Assembly (NCBI GenBank): GCA_963696025.1
Contig: CAVOII010000014.1
Span: 558,001 to 622,000 of the forward strand
Length of the DNA: 64,000 nucleotides
DNA from: JABCYV01 sp963696025
GTDB taxonomy: Bacteria; Acidobacteriota; Terriglobia; Terriglobales; Acidobacteriaceae
Direction of reading: 5' to 3'
The notes below the pieces were generated by a model. It searched no databases and was not told the DNA's origin. It saw only the letters and a list, made by a program, of their open reading frames with translations. Position 1 is the first letter of the stretch, and each line of letters starts with the position of its first letter. The translations under genes were made by a program, and so were the position numbers. Shown in pieces: positions 34,150 to 42,372 of this stretch.

Positions 34150-34971
34150 CTAATACAACACTGCGCTCTCACCTTTTTCGGCGATCATCTGTTGGAAGCG
34201 CGCCACGATCTTGTCCCGTCGAGCCATCACGCCTTTGACTTCGTCCTTAGTCAGATAGTGCTTGGTCTTTTCCGCCAGTTCGTTTCCGTCCAGCGCTTTC
34301 AGCTTCTCGAACAATTGCCGGTCGCATTGGACCAGATCCCCAGGGTTTCTCAGATCTTTGGAGAGGCGGAACGCGCGCGTGAAATCAATCCTCCAAATTT
34401 TCCAATCCTCGCCGATTAACACGTTGGTGAGGTTGGGGTCGTTATCGTAGACCAACTGGTCCAGAACACGCACTTTGTACATCTGGTGGTTCCAGGCCTC
34501 GGGATCAGGCGCAGTTAATTTCAGCTTGTGGCGCTCCACCTCATCCATCTTCACTGGCAACCACCAACTAAGCGAGCCCGGGTTGCCTGCCCACTTGCGC
34601 TCAACATATACCGGCAGCATGTCATCAAGGCCGAGCAATTCAGCCAGTTGATAAGCTGCAATGTTGTATTTGTAAGAATCGACAAAGTTCATTTCGGTGC
34701 CGCTGGCAAGCTGAGCTTGGGGTTTGTGTATATCTACGGGTTGGAACGAGGCATCGTGGGTCACGGTGCCGTCCGAGAGCGTAAGCCGGACGGTGTTGGT
34801 GATGCCTTTCTTGGATTGCTCGCTCTTCACCACCTTGGCGGTCAGGAGGAATTGCTTCATCTGCTCCTTCGTCAGGTTCGGTTGGTCGGACGCTATGACC
34901 AAGAGCGGGTAGATCAAACAAATAAACGTGGCAAACGCTACTTTTCTCCCCTGCATAGGAAGTGGGTTCAT
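34150..34971 (-). CDS. Exported protein with HipA/PI3-kinase-like motifs, function unknown
   Basis: A 273-residue protein. Residues 1-28 are a probable signal peptide (KVAFATFICLIYPLLVIA). In the body, SYKYNIAAYQLAELLGLDDM followed by PVYVERKW, and later LDQLVYDNDPNLTNVLIGED then IWRIDFTRAFR, resemble the catalytic (D..N.TN) and metal-binding (IDF) loops of HipA/Fam20-type atypical kinases. If real, it would be a kinase outside the cytoplasm, where ATP is scarce, so a non-catalytic or different nucleotide role is possible. The start at 34971 has AGAGAGG 8 bases upstream; the frame opens from 35025 but has no site there. It is not linked to neighbours. Confidence 0.55.
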   Translation of the reverse strand: MNPLPMQGRKVAFATFICLIYPLLVIASDQPNLTKEQMKQFLLTAKVVKSEQSKKGITNTVRLTLSDGTVTHDASFQPVDIHKPQAQLASGTEMNFVDSYKYNIAAYQLAELLGLDDMLPVYVERKWAGNPGSLSWWLPVKMDEVERHKLKLTAPDPEAWNHQMYKVRVLDQLVYDNDPNLTNVLIGEDWKIWRIDFTRAFRLSKDLRNPGDLVQCDRQLFEKLKALDGNELAEKTKHYLTKDEVKGVMARRDKIVARFQQMIAEKGESAVLY

Positions 34972-35170
34972 CGGAGTATCCTCTCTGAACTTTGACGACG
35001 ACAATCTACCCCCACGAAACCCCATTCCGCAACTAGAGATTGTTCAGACCGCGACGTGAGGGAAAATCGGCGTGCCTCCCGGCAAAGTTCAGATGGGACT
35101 TGTTCTTTTCGGCCCTTGGGTCTATTCTTTCCCGCCGGGTACACAATCTAGTGTTGAAAGGACGGGTTAT

Positions 35171-35539
35171 ATGGTGAAGAAACTGTTCACATTATTGTTC
35201 GCTTCCGTACTTACCTGCTCGCTTTCCATGCCACTGTTCTCGCAGGACGCTCCCGCCATGGGGAAAGCCGCAAAGGAGGATCGCTGGGAGGGTCGCGTGG
35301 TTAGGAGCAGTGCTGACAAATCCACGTTGACGGTTCGTAAGGTGGGGTCGACTCAGGAGAAAACTGTGCAATACGACGGTTCGACCAAATGGGTGAGCCA
35401 GGAGCACGGTAGCACCAAGGTTAACGACATCGATGCCAGCCAGGTGAAAGACGGTGACCGAGTCATCTGCCGCGGCACTTACGATGACAAAGGCGTACTC
35501 CACGCCACCTTGATTTCGAAGCGGCTGACCGGGTCGTAA
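35171..35539 (+). CDS. Secreted beta-rich protein, DUF5666-like
   Basis: A 122-residue exported protein. Residues 1-24 are a signal peptide (KKLFTLLFASVLTCSLSMPL). The rest has alternating strands, WEGRVVRSSADKSTLTVRKV and SQVKDGDRVICRGTYDDKG, an OB-like pattern typical of DUF5666 proteins. No catalytic residues are seen. The start codon (35171) is set by the signal peptide; the frame is open from 35072 but those residues look non-coding. Confidence 0.75.
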   Translation: MVKKLFTLLFASVLTCSLSMPLFSQDAPAMGKAAKEDRWEGRVVRSSADKSTLTVRKVGSTQEKTVQYDGSTKWVSQEHGSTKVNDIDASQVKDGDRVICRGTYDDKGVLHATLISKRLTGS

Positions 35540-35653
35540 CCCGAGCCAGAAAATGATTTCTGTCGCGATGCAGGCCGGATGCCGGGTTCAGCACGGTGAG
35601 GCACCGTAGCCGGGCGGTGTAACATTTCCGTCCGGTATCGGACCCAGGCGAGC

Positions 35654-36193
35654 TTAAAAAATCGTCGCTGCTTTCCTGATGCCTTTGCGAAAATAAGGCC
35701 AGACAGCGATGAGTCCTGTACTCATCAGCGCCCAAGTTTCCGGTTCAGGAACAGGTGTAAGGATGATCGGCGCTGTGGCTCCCGGCATGAGAAACATGCC
35801 GGAACCAGGCAAGAGGAGCGTTACGTGTACACCGCTCGTCGTGAACTGTTGCCCGCCCGCCAGGGTGAATGTAATTGGCGTGCCGCCTGGAAAAACTAGT
35901 TTTAGGTTCAACGAGGTGCATGGACACGCAGGTAGTCCCAATCCTGGGCCACCCTCGAATAGGATGGGCAGAGTGGATGTACTAATTGGGCCAGTGCTTT
36001 CGTGGCGTCCGCCCACTGACAACATTGCGTTCGCGAATGTCAGAGGCTGGGCCGTGATCCCGCTGGTATTGAAGATGACTTTGTAACCACTGATCCCTTG
36101 GCTGGTTGAGAGGTATTCCAGTTGGCCGATTGTGACGGAAGTGGCCCACGCAGAACCGGTTAGGAGTAGGAAGAACAGCAGGGCACGAATCAT
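35654..36193 (-). CDS. PEP-CTERM sorting-signal protein
   Basis: A 179-residue secreted protein. Residues 1-18 are a signal peptide; the middle is a plain beta-rich stretch with a CPC pair. The C-terminus holds VPEPETWALMSTGLIAVWPY then FRKGIRK: a PEP motif, a hydrophobic segment and a basic tail. This is the exosortase recognition signal, so the protein is probably processed during export and linked to extracellular polysaccharide. No exosortase gene is in the window. Confidence 0.85.
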   Translation of the reverse strand: MIRALLFFLLLTGSAWATSVTIGQLEYLSTSQGISGYKVIFNTSGITAQPLTFANAMLSVGGRHESTGPISTSTLPILFEGGPGLGLPACPCTSLNLKLVFPGGTPITFTLAGGQQFTTSGVHVTLLLPGSGMFLMPGATAPIILTPVPEPETWALMSTGLIAVWPYFRKGIRKAATIF

Positions 36194-36311
36194 TGATTTT
36201 GGGGCCTACCTTGGTAGCCAGGCATATTAGACCAGATTCGGGCGCGCAAAGATGTGAATATCTCAGAAAATCCAAGGCTGGTGCCTTCGCAGGCATCAGA
36301 TCAGGTCCAGC

Positions 36312-39300
36312 CTAGAATCGGATCCGTAGCGCAAGCTGTCCAACTCTCGCCGGATAAGTCTGCGTGACCTGCCCGAAGGCCAAATCGCTAACATTGGTAT
36401 TCACGATCTCCAATTGAGTGCTGTTCAGGATGTTGAAGAACTCTGCCCGAAATTCCGCCGAGACTCTTTCCCCGAAAAGTGGGGTCACTTTGCTCAGAGA
36501 CATGTCCAGGTTGAAACGACTCGGGCCGGGAACAGCATTGCGACCCAATGTCCCGTAGCCACTGGGGACACTGGTTGGGCCGTACGCGAAATTGCAACCG
36601 GGAGTGATGCTTGTAGATAGGCAGGAGGGATCGAGGTATTGAAGGGTCGCAAAGTTTGCGGACGCCTTGGGATTCAAAATCTGGACCGAATTACCCACCA
36701 AGTTGGCACGAACCAGGCCTCCATCTCCGGCTCCGGACGGACCTGGATCAGTAAATGTGCTTTGGTAGGTATTGAGTATGTCGAGAGGAAATCCTGTCCG
36801 ATAGGAGAGGATCGGGTACAGGCTCCAGCCTTTCGTCACCTTCTTGGGACCACCTAAGCGATCAAAAGGCAGGTCCCATCCCCCGCTGAACGTAATCCGG
36901 TCCCGTATATCGATGTCCGAATTTCCGCGGAATTGGCCAACATTGTAAAAGGGGACGAGACTGCTACGCTGCCGGAACCCGGAAACATTGTCAATATTGT
37001 GAGCCAGCGTGTAGCCAAGCGTAAAGTACACTTGACCCAGCCGAGTATCGCCAACATCCTTTCTTAAGGCCAACTGCAGGCCGTTGTAGCTTTGGAAGCC
37101 CACGTTTCGAAATTCGTCAATGATGAAGTAGTTGGGCCCTAAGATGCGACCCGCTGGATTGGGAACGAGCGGAAACGGATTGACGTCCTGCAATCCTGTC
37201 AGCCCGTGAGCGCTGCTGCCGACATAGTCCGCTTCCACCGACAGGCGGTTGGCGAGCTGGCGCTGAATACTAAGATTGAACTGATAGATGTAAGGAGTCT
37301 TGAGATGAGGATCTACGGTTGTGATAGGACTCCAAGGCAGGAAGCCGGCCGTAGCGAAGTTAACGTTGTGGTCTACCGGCTTTGACGGAAATGGATTGGG
37401 CAAACCTACGTACGTAAAGGGATCGCTGAACACAGTTGGCTGAGTAGTTGGATTGCCGGGCAGAGGAGCGGTGTTAAAGAAAGTGGAAGCGAAAAATGGC
37501 TGCGTGCCGTTGAATTGGAAGTTATCCTCGGCTTTCAGGATATCGTAGAAAATTCCGAAGCCGCCGCGGATGCTCGTCTTACCGTTGCCAGCAGGATCCC
37601 ATGCGAATCCAATCCGGGGAGCAAAGTTGGTTTTGTCGGGAAAATTCACACCCGTCGGTGCACCCTTGTCCCCAGGAAAGACGAGGCCCGGAGGAGCGTT
37701 CGGGAAAACTGCAGACTGCAAGCCCGGAATGATGGAATAGGTTCGACCCTGGGTATCGTACTTGGGCGAGGAATATTCGTAACGCAGGCCGAGAGTTAAA
37801 ACCAGGCGTTTGTTAGCGTGCCACTCATCCTGCCCGTAGCCAGCAAAAGATTTGGAGCGAATATTAGAGGGCGCATTGGGACCTTGCTGGTAAAACGTAG
37901 GGAGCCCAAGAACAAAGTCGGCCGTTACATTCTGGGTAAAGAACCCGCCCGAACCGACGAAGGTAAAAACTCCGTTGGGTATGAAGTTAAAAACCTGATT
38001 GTTCTGGTAGGGAGAAAAGTAGAAACCGAACTTCCAGTTGTGATTACCCTTGGTCCAGGTTACATCGTCAGAATATCCAAACGTGTTGTTGGTAAGCACG
38101 GCCGGCCCATTGAAGGAAAATCCAAAGGCCAATCCAGTATCGGAAAAAGAAATGTCTGGCGGTCCCGTCGCTGAATCTGGATGCACCCCGGTGAAACCCA
38201 ACTCGGCTGGGGTGGGCAATTGGCCAGCCGGCTCACCTTGGGACTGCTTTTGCCGCTGGAAAGTGACTCGAAGGACATTCAAGAGTGTGGAAGAAAGTAT
38301 TTTCGTGTAGGCCAGATTCACAAATCGGACGTTGGTCCTGCCCGTGTCGGGATAGCCAGGTACGGTGGGGAAAATATCAAAAGGCAGCGTGTTGCGGTTT
38401 TGACTCGCTCCCGCCGTGGCTTGCAGTCGGTCATTGTTGGTGAAGTTCACATCAAATTTCCCGGTGAGCTCGTCCGCATTTTGTTTGGCCAATCCCTGCG
38501 AAAGGATCTGTCCCGTCGGCGAACTAGGAATAAGTCCGCCCGCGATGTATTTCAATGCGATAGGATCTAGTCTGGTAGGATCAATGATCGACTGCGCGGC
38601 CAGAGCCGCATTGGACTGATAAAACGGGTGTGGTATCTGGGGCTGCGTATTGCCATTGGCGTCCGTAAAAGTGCAATCGCTGAAGGGACCGCTCGCCTGC
38701 TGTCCGACCAGGAAGCAACCAACGCCATGGTCCGGTGCGCCTCCCGGCCCGGATTGCGAGAAATTTCCCGTTAATTCCAATGGGGTTGGAACCGTTTGTA
38801 GTTCGCTCGCGCCGGCGATTGTGTCGCCCGGCGTTTGCAGCACGGTTTGTCGCTGACCCTGGTAGGCCATGAAGAAAAACAATTTGTCCTTTACGATCGG
38901 ACCTCCGAAGGTGCCGCCGAACTGGTTACGTTTTAAGTCCTGGCGAGGAGCTCCGTTGCGTTTATTCAAGAACAAATTGGCGTCGAGTGCGTCGTTGCGA
39001 AAAAAGTCAAAAGCGCTACCATGGAAATCGTTGGTGCCCGACTTGGTTACCACACTGATGATGCCACCGCCATTCCGTCCATATTCGGCAGTGTAGTCGC
39101 TCTGCAGGACGCGAAACTCCGCAACCGCATCGGGATTGGGATTGAATACGAAGTCGTTGTCCAGCAGGCTGTTGTTATTTCCGCCATCGAGCAGGTAAGT
39201 GACGGAATCCTCTCTGCCTCCCGCAATGCTGAAGTGCGGAGTCTGCGCACCGGGAAACGTCGAATTGCCAGGGTTATCTACGTCCGTCACGCCTGGCTGC

Positions 39301-39800
39301 AGCAACGCGAGGTCCAGCACATTGCGTCCGTTCAGCGGCATATCCACAATAGGCCGGCTGGTGATCGAGGCGCCCAAAGTCGGATTGATAGTTTCGACCT
39401 GAGCCGCTCCAGCCTCCTCCACTTGCACCGTTTCATTTGGTGCACCCACTTCGAGGGCCACATCGATGCGCAGCGATTGATTGATTTGCAGCTTCTGGCC
39501 GGGCGTTTCGGCCGGTTTGAAACCCTCCTTGGTCACCCTGACCCGATACCTGCCAATTGGCAAAGCCAATACCTGATAGCTGCCGTTCTTGTCGGTCTTA
39601 GTCGTGTGCGTAATCGATGTCGCCGTGTCAATGACCTCGACGTCTGCGTCAGGTATCACCGCGCCTTGGGGATCGGTGACCGTGCCAACCACTCTACCCG
39701 TGGCATCTTGCGCGTGAACCGAGCCAGTCAGGCCGCACAGCGATACGACCAGAACAACAGGAAGAAGGCTCTGCCTAAACCGCAGTATGAGATTGTTCAT
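36312..39800 (-). CDS. Second Oar-like TonB-dependent receptor
   Basis: A 1162-residue outer-membrane protein. The start at 39800 (MNNLILRFRQSLLPVVLVVS) gives a good signal peptide ending near SVHAQD and has GGGGAG about 7 bases upstream; the frame is open 210 bases further but has no signal there. Residues ~30-115 form the carboxypeptidase-regulatory-like domain (GRVVGTVTDPQGAVIPDADV); the plug shows LNGRNVLDLALLQPG, FSIAGGREDSVTYLLDGGNN and EYGRNGGGIISVVTKSGTND; the chain ends in LALRIRF. It is divergent from the duplicated secreted-protein genes. The substrate is unknown. Confidence 0.92.
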   Translation of the reverse strand: MNNLILRFRQSLLPVVLVVSLCGLTGSVHAQDATGRVVGTVTDPQGAVIPDADVEVIDTATSITHTTKTDKNGSYQVLALPIGRYRVRVTKEGFKPAETPGQKLQINQSLRIDVALEVGAPNETVQVEEAGAAQVETINPTLGASITSRPIVDMPLNGRNVLDLALLQPGVTDVDNPGNSTFPGAQTPHFSIAGGREDSVTYLLDGGNNNSLLDNDFVFNPNPDAVAEFRVLQSDYTAEYGRNGGGIISVVTKSGTNDFHGSAFDFFRNDALDANLFLNKRNGAPRQDLKRNQFGGTFGGPIVKDKLFFFMAYQGQRQTVLQTPGDTIAGASELQTVPTPLELTGNFSQSGPGGAPDHGVGCFLVGQQASGPFSDCTFTDANGNTQPQIPHPFYQSNAALAAQSIIDPTRLDPIALKYIAGGLIPSSPTGQILSQGLAKQNADELTGKFDVNFTNNDRLQATAGASQNRNTLPFDIFPTVPGYPDTGRTNVRFVNLAYTKILSSTLLNVLRVTFQRQKQSQGEPAGQLPTPAELGFTGVHPDSATGPPDISFSDTGLAFGFSFNGPAVLTNNTFGYSDDVTWTKGNHNWKFGFYFSPYQNNQVFNFIPNGVFTFVGSGGFFTQNVTADFVLGLPTFYQQGPNAPSNIRSKSFAGYGQDEWHANKRLVLTLGLRYEYSSPKYDTQGRTYSIIPGLQSAVFPNAPPGLVFPGDKGAPTGVNFPDKTNFAPRIGFAWDPAGNGKTSIRGGFGIFYDILKAEDNFQFNGTQPFFASTFFNTAPLPGNPTTQPTVFSDPFTYVGLPNPFPSKPVDHNVNFATAGFLPWSPITTVDPHLKTPYIYQFNLSIQRQLANRLSVEADYVGSSAHGLTGLQDVNPFPLVPNPAGRILGPNYFIIDEFRNVGFQSYNGLQLALRKDVGDTRLGQVYFTLGYTLAHNIDNVSGFRQRSSLVPFYNVGQFRGNSDIDIRDRITFSGGWDLPFDRLGGPKKVTKGWSLYPILSYRTGFPLDILNTYQSTFTDPGPSGAGDGGLVRANLVGNSVQILNPKASANFATLQYLDPSCLSTSITPGCNFAYGPTSVPSGYGTLGRNAVPGPSRFNLDMSLSKVTPLFGERVSAEFRAEFFNILNSTQLEIVNTNVSDLAFGQVTQTYPARVGQLALRIRF

Positions 39801-40167
39801 TGCTTGCTCCCCATACGAACATGCTTCCGGTCGACGGTTTACGTAGCCGTCCAACCGGCCTATGATCCGAACAAAGTCACCCTGTCCGTTTGGCAACAAT
39901 GTTAACTCTGTCCCGATGCAGGCGCAATTAGCATTCCAATCACATGATGCTAGAAAAGCATGACTTATCTGATTCGGCCAAGCCAAAACCCAAGTTTGCG
40001 GAGGGCACAATTCTGATTTTCACATCCGGACGTTCGATCCCGAACCAGTCCGAATACCCGACGCGGGGCTCTCGGGGTCTCCCTGCTCGGCACTAGAGAG
40101 GTCTCCCTTTGCACTAAGAAGGTTGCAAACCCTTGCACACTACGGCTTTTGGGCAATGGAATAACAA
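39801..40167. other. Intergenic region with leader hairpin of the second receptor
   Basis: About 370 bases without a gene, between the receptor and the divergent secreted-protein unit. The only clear structure is a stem at 39827-39858: CCGGT and GACGG pair with CCGTC and ACCGG around a short loop. It lies 27 bases before the receptor ATG in its untranslated leader. No convincing promoter for the receptor could be picked. Confidence 0.45.
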
Positions 40168-40196
40168 TTGACTCGTGCCTTGTGAAGGGGTAGGAT
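40168..40196 (+). promoter_or_regulatory. Promoter of the first secreted-protein copy
   Basis: A -35 box TTGACT (40168-40173), a 17-base spacer and a -10 box TAGGAT (40191-40196). The same arrangement is kept at 42143-42171 in front of the second copy, including most of the spacer. The transcript would have a leader of about 195 bases. Confidence 0.6.
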
Positions 40197-40398
40197 TGCC
40201 CGGTTCTTCTTCCCCCCTAGCAAGAGTCTGGCCTCAAATTCAGAGCTAAAGGTGTGGATCCCGTGCTCTTGCTTCCGGGCCTTCGTCCCAAGTACGAGCC
40301 TTCCGAGGGAACAAATCCCAGGGGGGAGCGCTTTATGAATTCAAGTTTCCACGATCGGACAAAGAAGAAATGAAACAAAAGAAGAGAGAGAGGCTCAA
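40197..40398 (+). promoter_or_regulatory. Conserved structured leader of the first copy
   Basis: The ~200-base leader keeps blocks also found at 42172-42372: CGGTTCTTCTTCCCCCCTA, GAGCTAAAG, CCTTCGTCCCAAGTACGAGC, CCTTCCGAGGGAACAAATCC. Nested complementary G/C blocks suggest a folded RNA. It does not match a riboswitch I recognise; conservation may only reflect recent duplication. Confidence 0.4.
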
Positions 40399-42081
40399 AT
40401 GAAAAGACATCTCCTGCCAGTGACTGCTTTGGCGGCAGTCTTGGCATTGGTTCTGTTCGCGCCAGCGATTGCGTTCTCCCAGAACCCAACCAGCGGCGCA
40501 CTGCTGACAATCACGAGCACCGACAAAACGGTGAATTTGGCGATCTATGACAGCCAGATTCACACCGGTGTAGTTCAAGTACCGCCCTGCGGTCCCGCGA
40601 TCCCTACCGATGCGTACGTATTGCAGGGCGGCGCGGCTACCGGCTGCGACCCCGGGGACCCCTTCGAAACGTCTCAGCACACCGGGACTGCCACTCTGGG
40701 GAATTTCTCGATCACTACTGCTTACTGCATCACGGGCGGTGGGGAAGGTGAAACCTCATGCTCGAGTGTCGGGCCGAGAACTGGTTGCAACACGGCCGGT
40801 ACGATTTGCGCCAACCCGGATACCGGTTTCTTAACCGTCACCAACAACGGCCCGGCTTTCACCGGCACAATATCCCTCACCGGCAATTCGCCAATTTCAG
40901 GAGCTCCTTACTGTCCAAACAGCGCGGTCGAGGGCGGTCCCGGAGTGGCGTCTGATAGTTGGACCCAAGGCCTTGCCACAGGCGCGTCGGTGACGTTAGC
41001 CCTAGGCACCCCAGGCGGGGACGGATTCAATCCTTCCGACAGCAGCAACTGCGGCGGATTTACCCAGGGGCAAACACTGCAGCTGGCGTTCAACACAGCA
41101 AGCACCTTTCTGTTTGGCGCTGACTTGTATGTTTTTACACCCACATCGGTCTTAACCGCCCCCGACTTCTTAACCGTCACTCCGATCCCGGTGCCCGCAG
41201 GGCCATTGGGGTCAGCGACTTTCCCGGTTGGGCCAACCACGTTGGGCTTTGGTATGGGACAATTTGGGGCCGAAACACCGCTGTTCGTGTCACCTTTGAT
41301 ATTCAGCGCAAACCATTTCCCGAACCAGGCTTGCATTCCGTTCGCCGATTTCAGCGCCAACGGGAACCCCGTTTGTCCTGAGCTCCAATTGGACTGTTCT
41401 GGCGCTGATTGCGGAAACATCGTTTACGCGTCGGAAATCGGCTACAACATAGACCCCTTCAGTATTCCTCCTCCCGGCTTGATCGGCGGTCCCGCGTTGC
41501 TGGGAGACCATAACGACGAGTGTCCGACCAGCAATTTCAACATCAACACCCTTGTCTCGTTCACATCACCCGACGTTCCTCCTCTTTCGAAGGGTGGCGG
41601 CAAGGGGAACTCGTGCTTTGCAGCAACTTTCGATCCCAGCCAGCCAGTGATCCCTGCCAATACCACGATTTCAACCTTCTTTGGATTTGAATTTCCCGTA
41701 TTTAACAACCCAAAGATAAACAAAATCTTCCCGTTGGAAGACCTAAACTGGGACTCCAATAACAGCTCTGGTAAGGGGATCCCCAATCTGCATTTGTGCA
41801 CAGCCGTCAACCCCGACGGGACTTGCGCCACGCCGGGTGTCAAGGCGCCTTGGGTACACCTCTCACTGCTTCCGATAGCTAGTTGTCCGGTCGGGTTCAT
41901 GGGGTTGGATCCTCTCCCCGGGTTTTTCGTCAATTTCAGCTTCATCAAGCCCGGAGAGTATACCTTCCTTTGGAACGCGACCACGAAGGCGCAAAAAGGT
42001 CTGAGCGGTTGTCAAGTTAGCGTTCAGCTCCAATTTGACACTGGCACATTTGTGAACCCCGCAACGTTCCAGTACCCCTGA
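40399..42081 (+). CDS. Secreted protein of unknown function, intact copy
   Basis: A 560-residue protein with a signal peptide (VTALAAVLALVLFAPAIAFS, residues ~8-27) followed by a mature start QNPTSGALLTITSTD. Fourteen or more cysteines occur, often near Gly or Asn, suggesting disulphide bonds outside the cell. The C-terminal half has GDHNDECPTSNFNINTLVSF and TTISTFFGFEF blocks shared with the second copy. No PEP-CTERM tail, anchor or catalytic motif is seen, and I do not recognise the family. AGAGAGAGG five bases before the ATG marks the start. It is the first of two tandem copies. Confidence 0.85.
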   Translation: MKRHLLPVTALAAVLALVLFAPAIAFSQNPTSGALLTITSTDKTVNLAIYDSQIHTGVVQVPPCGPAIPTDAYVLQGGAATGCDPGDPFETSQHTGTATLGNFSITTAYCITGGGEGETSCSSVGPRTGCNTAGTICANPDTGFLTVTNNGPAFTGTISLTGNSPISGAPYCPNSAVEGGPGVASDSWTQGLATGASVTLALGTPGGDGFNPSDSSNCGGFTQGQTLQLAFNTASTFLFGADLYVFTPTSVLTAPDFLTVTPIPVPAGPLGSATFPVGPTTLGFGMGQFGAETPLFVSPLIFSANHFPNQACIPFADFSANGNPVCPELQLDCSGADCGNIVYASEIGYNIDPFSIPPPGLIGGPALLGDHNDECPTSNFNINTLVSFTSPDVPPLSKGGGKGNSCFAATFDPSQPVIPANTTISTFFGFEFPVFNNPKINKIFPLEDLNWDSNNSSGKGIPNLHLCTAVNPDGTCATPGVKAPWVHLSLLPIASCPVGFMGLDPLPGFFVNFSFIKPGEYTFLWNATTKAQKGLSGCQVSVQLQFDTGTFVNPATFQYP

Positions 42082-42117
42082 TTCAGTGGTTTTGGATTTA
42101 GTGGTTTGGACTTAACA

Positions 42118-42140
42118 GGGTGCAGGCCGGGCCTGCACCC
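42118..42140 (+). terminator. Hairpin after the first copy, without a U-tract
   Basis: GGGTGCAGGC (42118-42127) and GCCTGCACCC (42131-42140) form a perfect 10-base stem with a CGG loop. The bases after it are AATCGACT, not a T-run, because the next unit's promoter begins at once. The matching hairpin at 44069-44093 does have a T-run, so this copy is probably a damaged terminator at the duplication joint. Confidence 0.5.
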
Positions 42141-42142
42141 AA

Positions 42143-42171
42143 TCGACTCGTGGGTTGTGAAGGGTTAGGAT
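42143..42171 (+). promoter_or_regulatory. Promoter of the second copy
   Basis: TCGACT (42143-42148), a 17-base spacer and TAGGAT (42166-42171), equivalent to the promoter at 40168-40196 with one change in the -35 box (TTGACT to TCGACT), which should weaken it. It begins two bases after the hairpin of unit 1. Confidence 0.5.
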
Positions 42172-42372
42172 AACCGGGTTCTTACTTCCCCCTAAATTAG
42201 GAACCAGCATACAAGAGCTTTAAAGCTAAAGTCTCAGACTTCGTGCTTCTGGTCCCCGGGACCTTCGTTCCAAACGCGAGCCTTCCGACGGACTAAATCC
42301 CAGGGAGGGAATGATGAATTTGACAAGTTAAAAAAACAAAATTAAATGATGAAGAGGAACAGAAAGGCTCAA
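42172..42372 (+). promoter_or_regulatory. Conserved leader of the second copy
   Basis: The counterpart of the leader at 40197-40398, with blocks such as CCTTCGTTCCAAACGCGAGC and CTTCCGACGGACTAAATCCC. It leads to a pseudogene, so any regulatory role is now idle. Confidence 0.4.
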
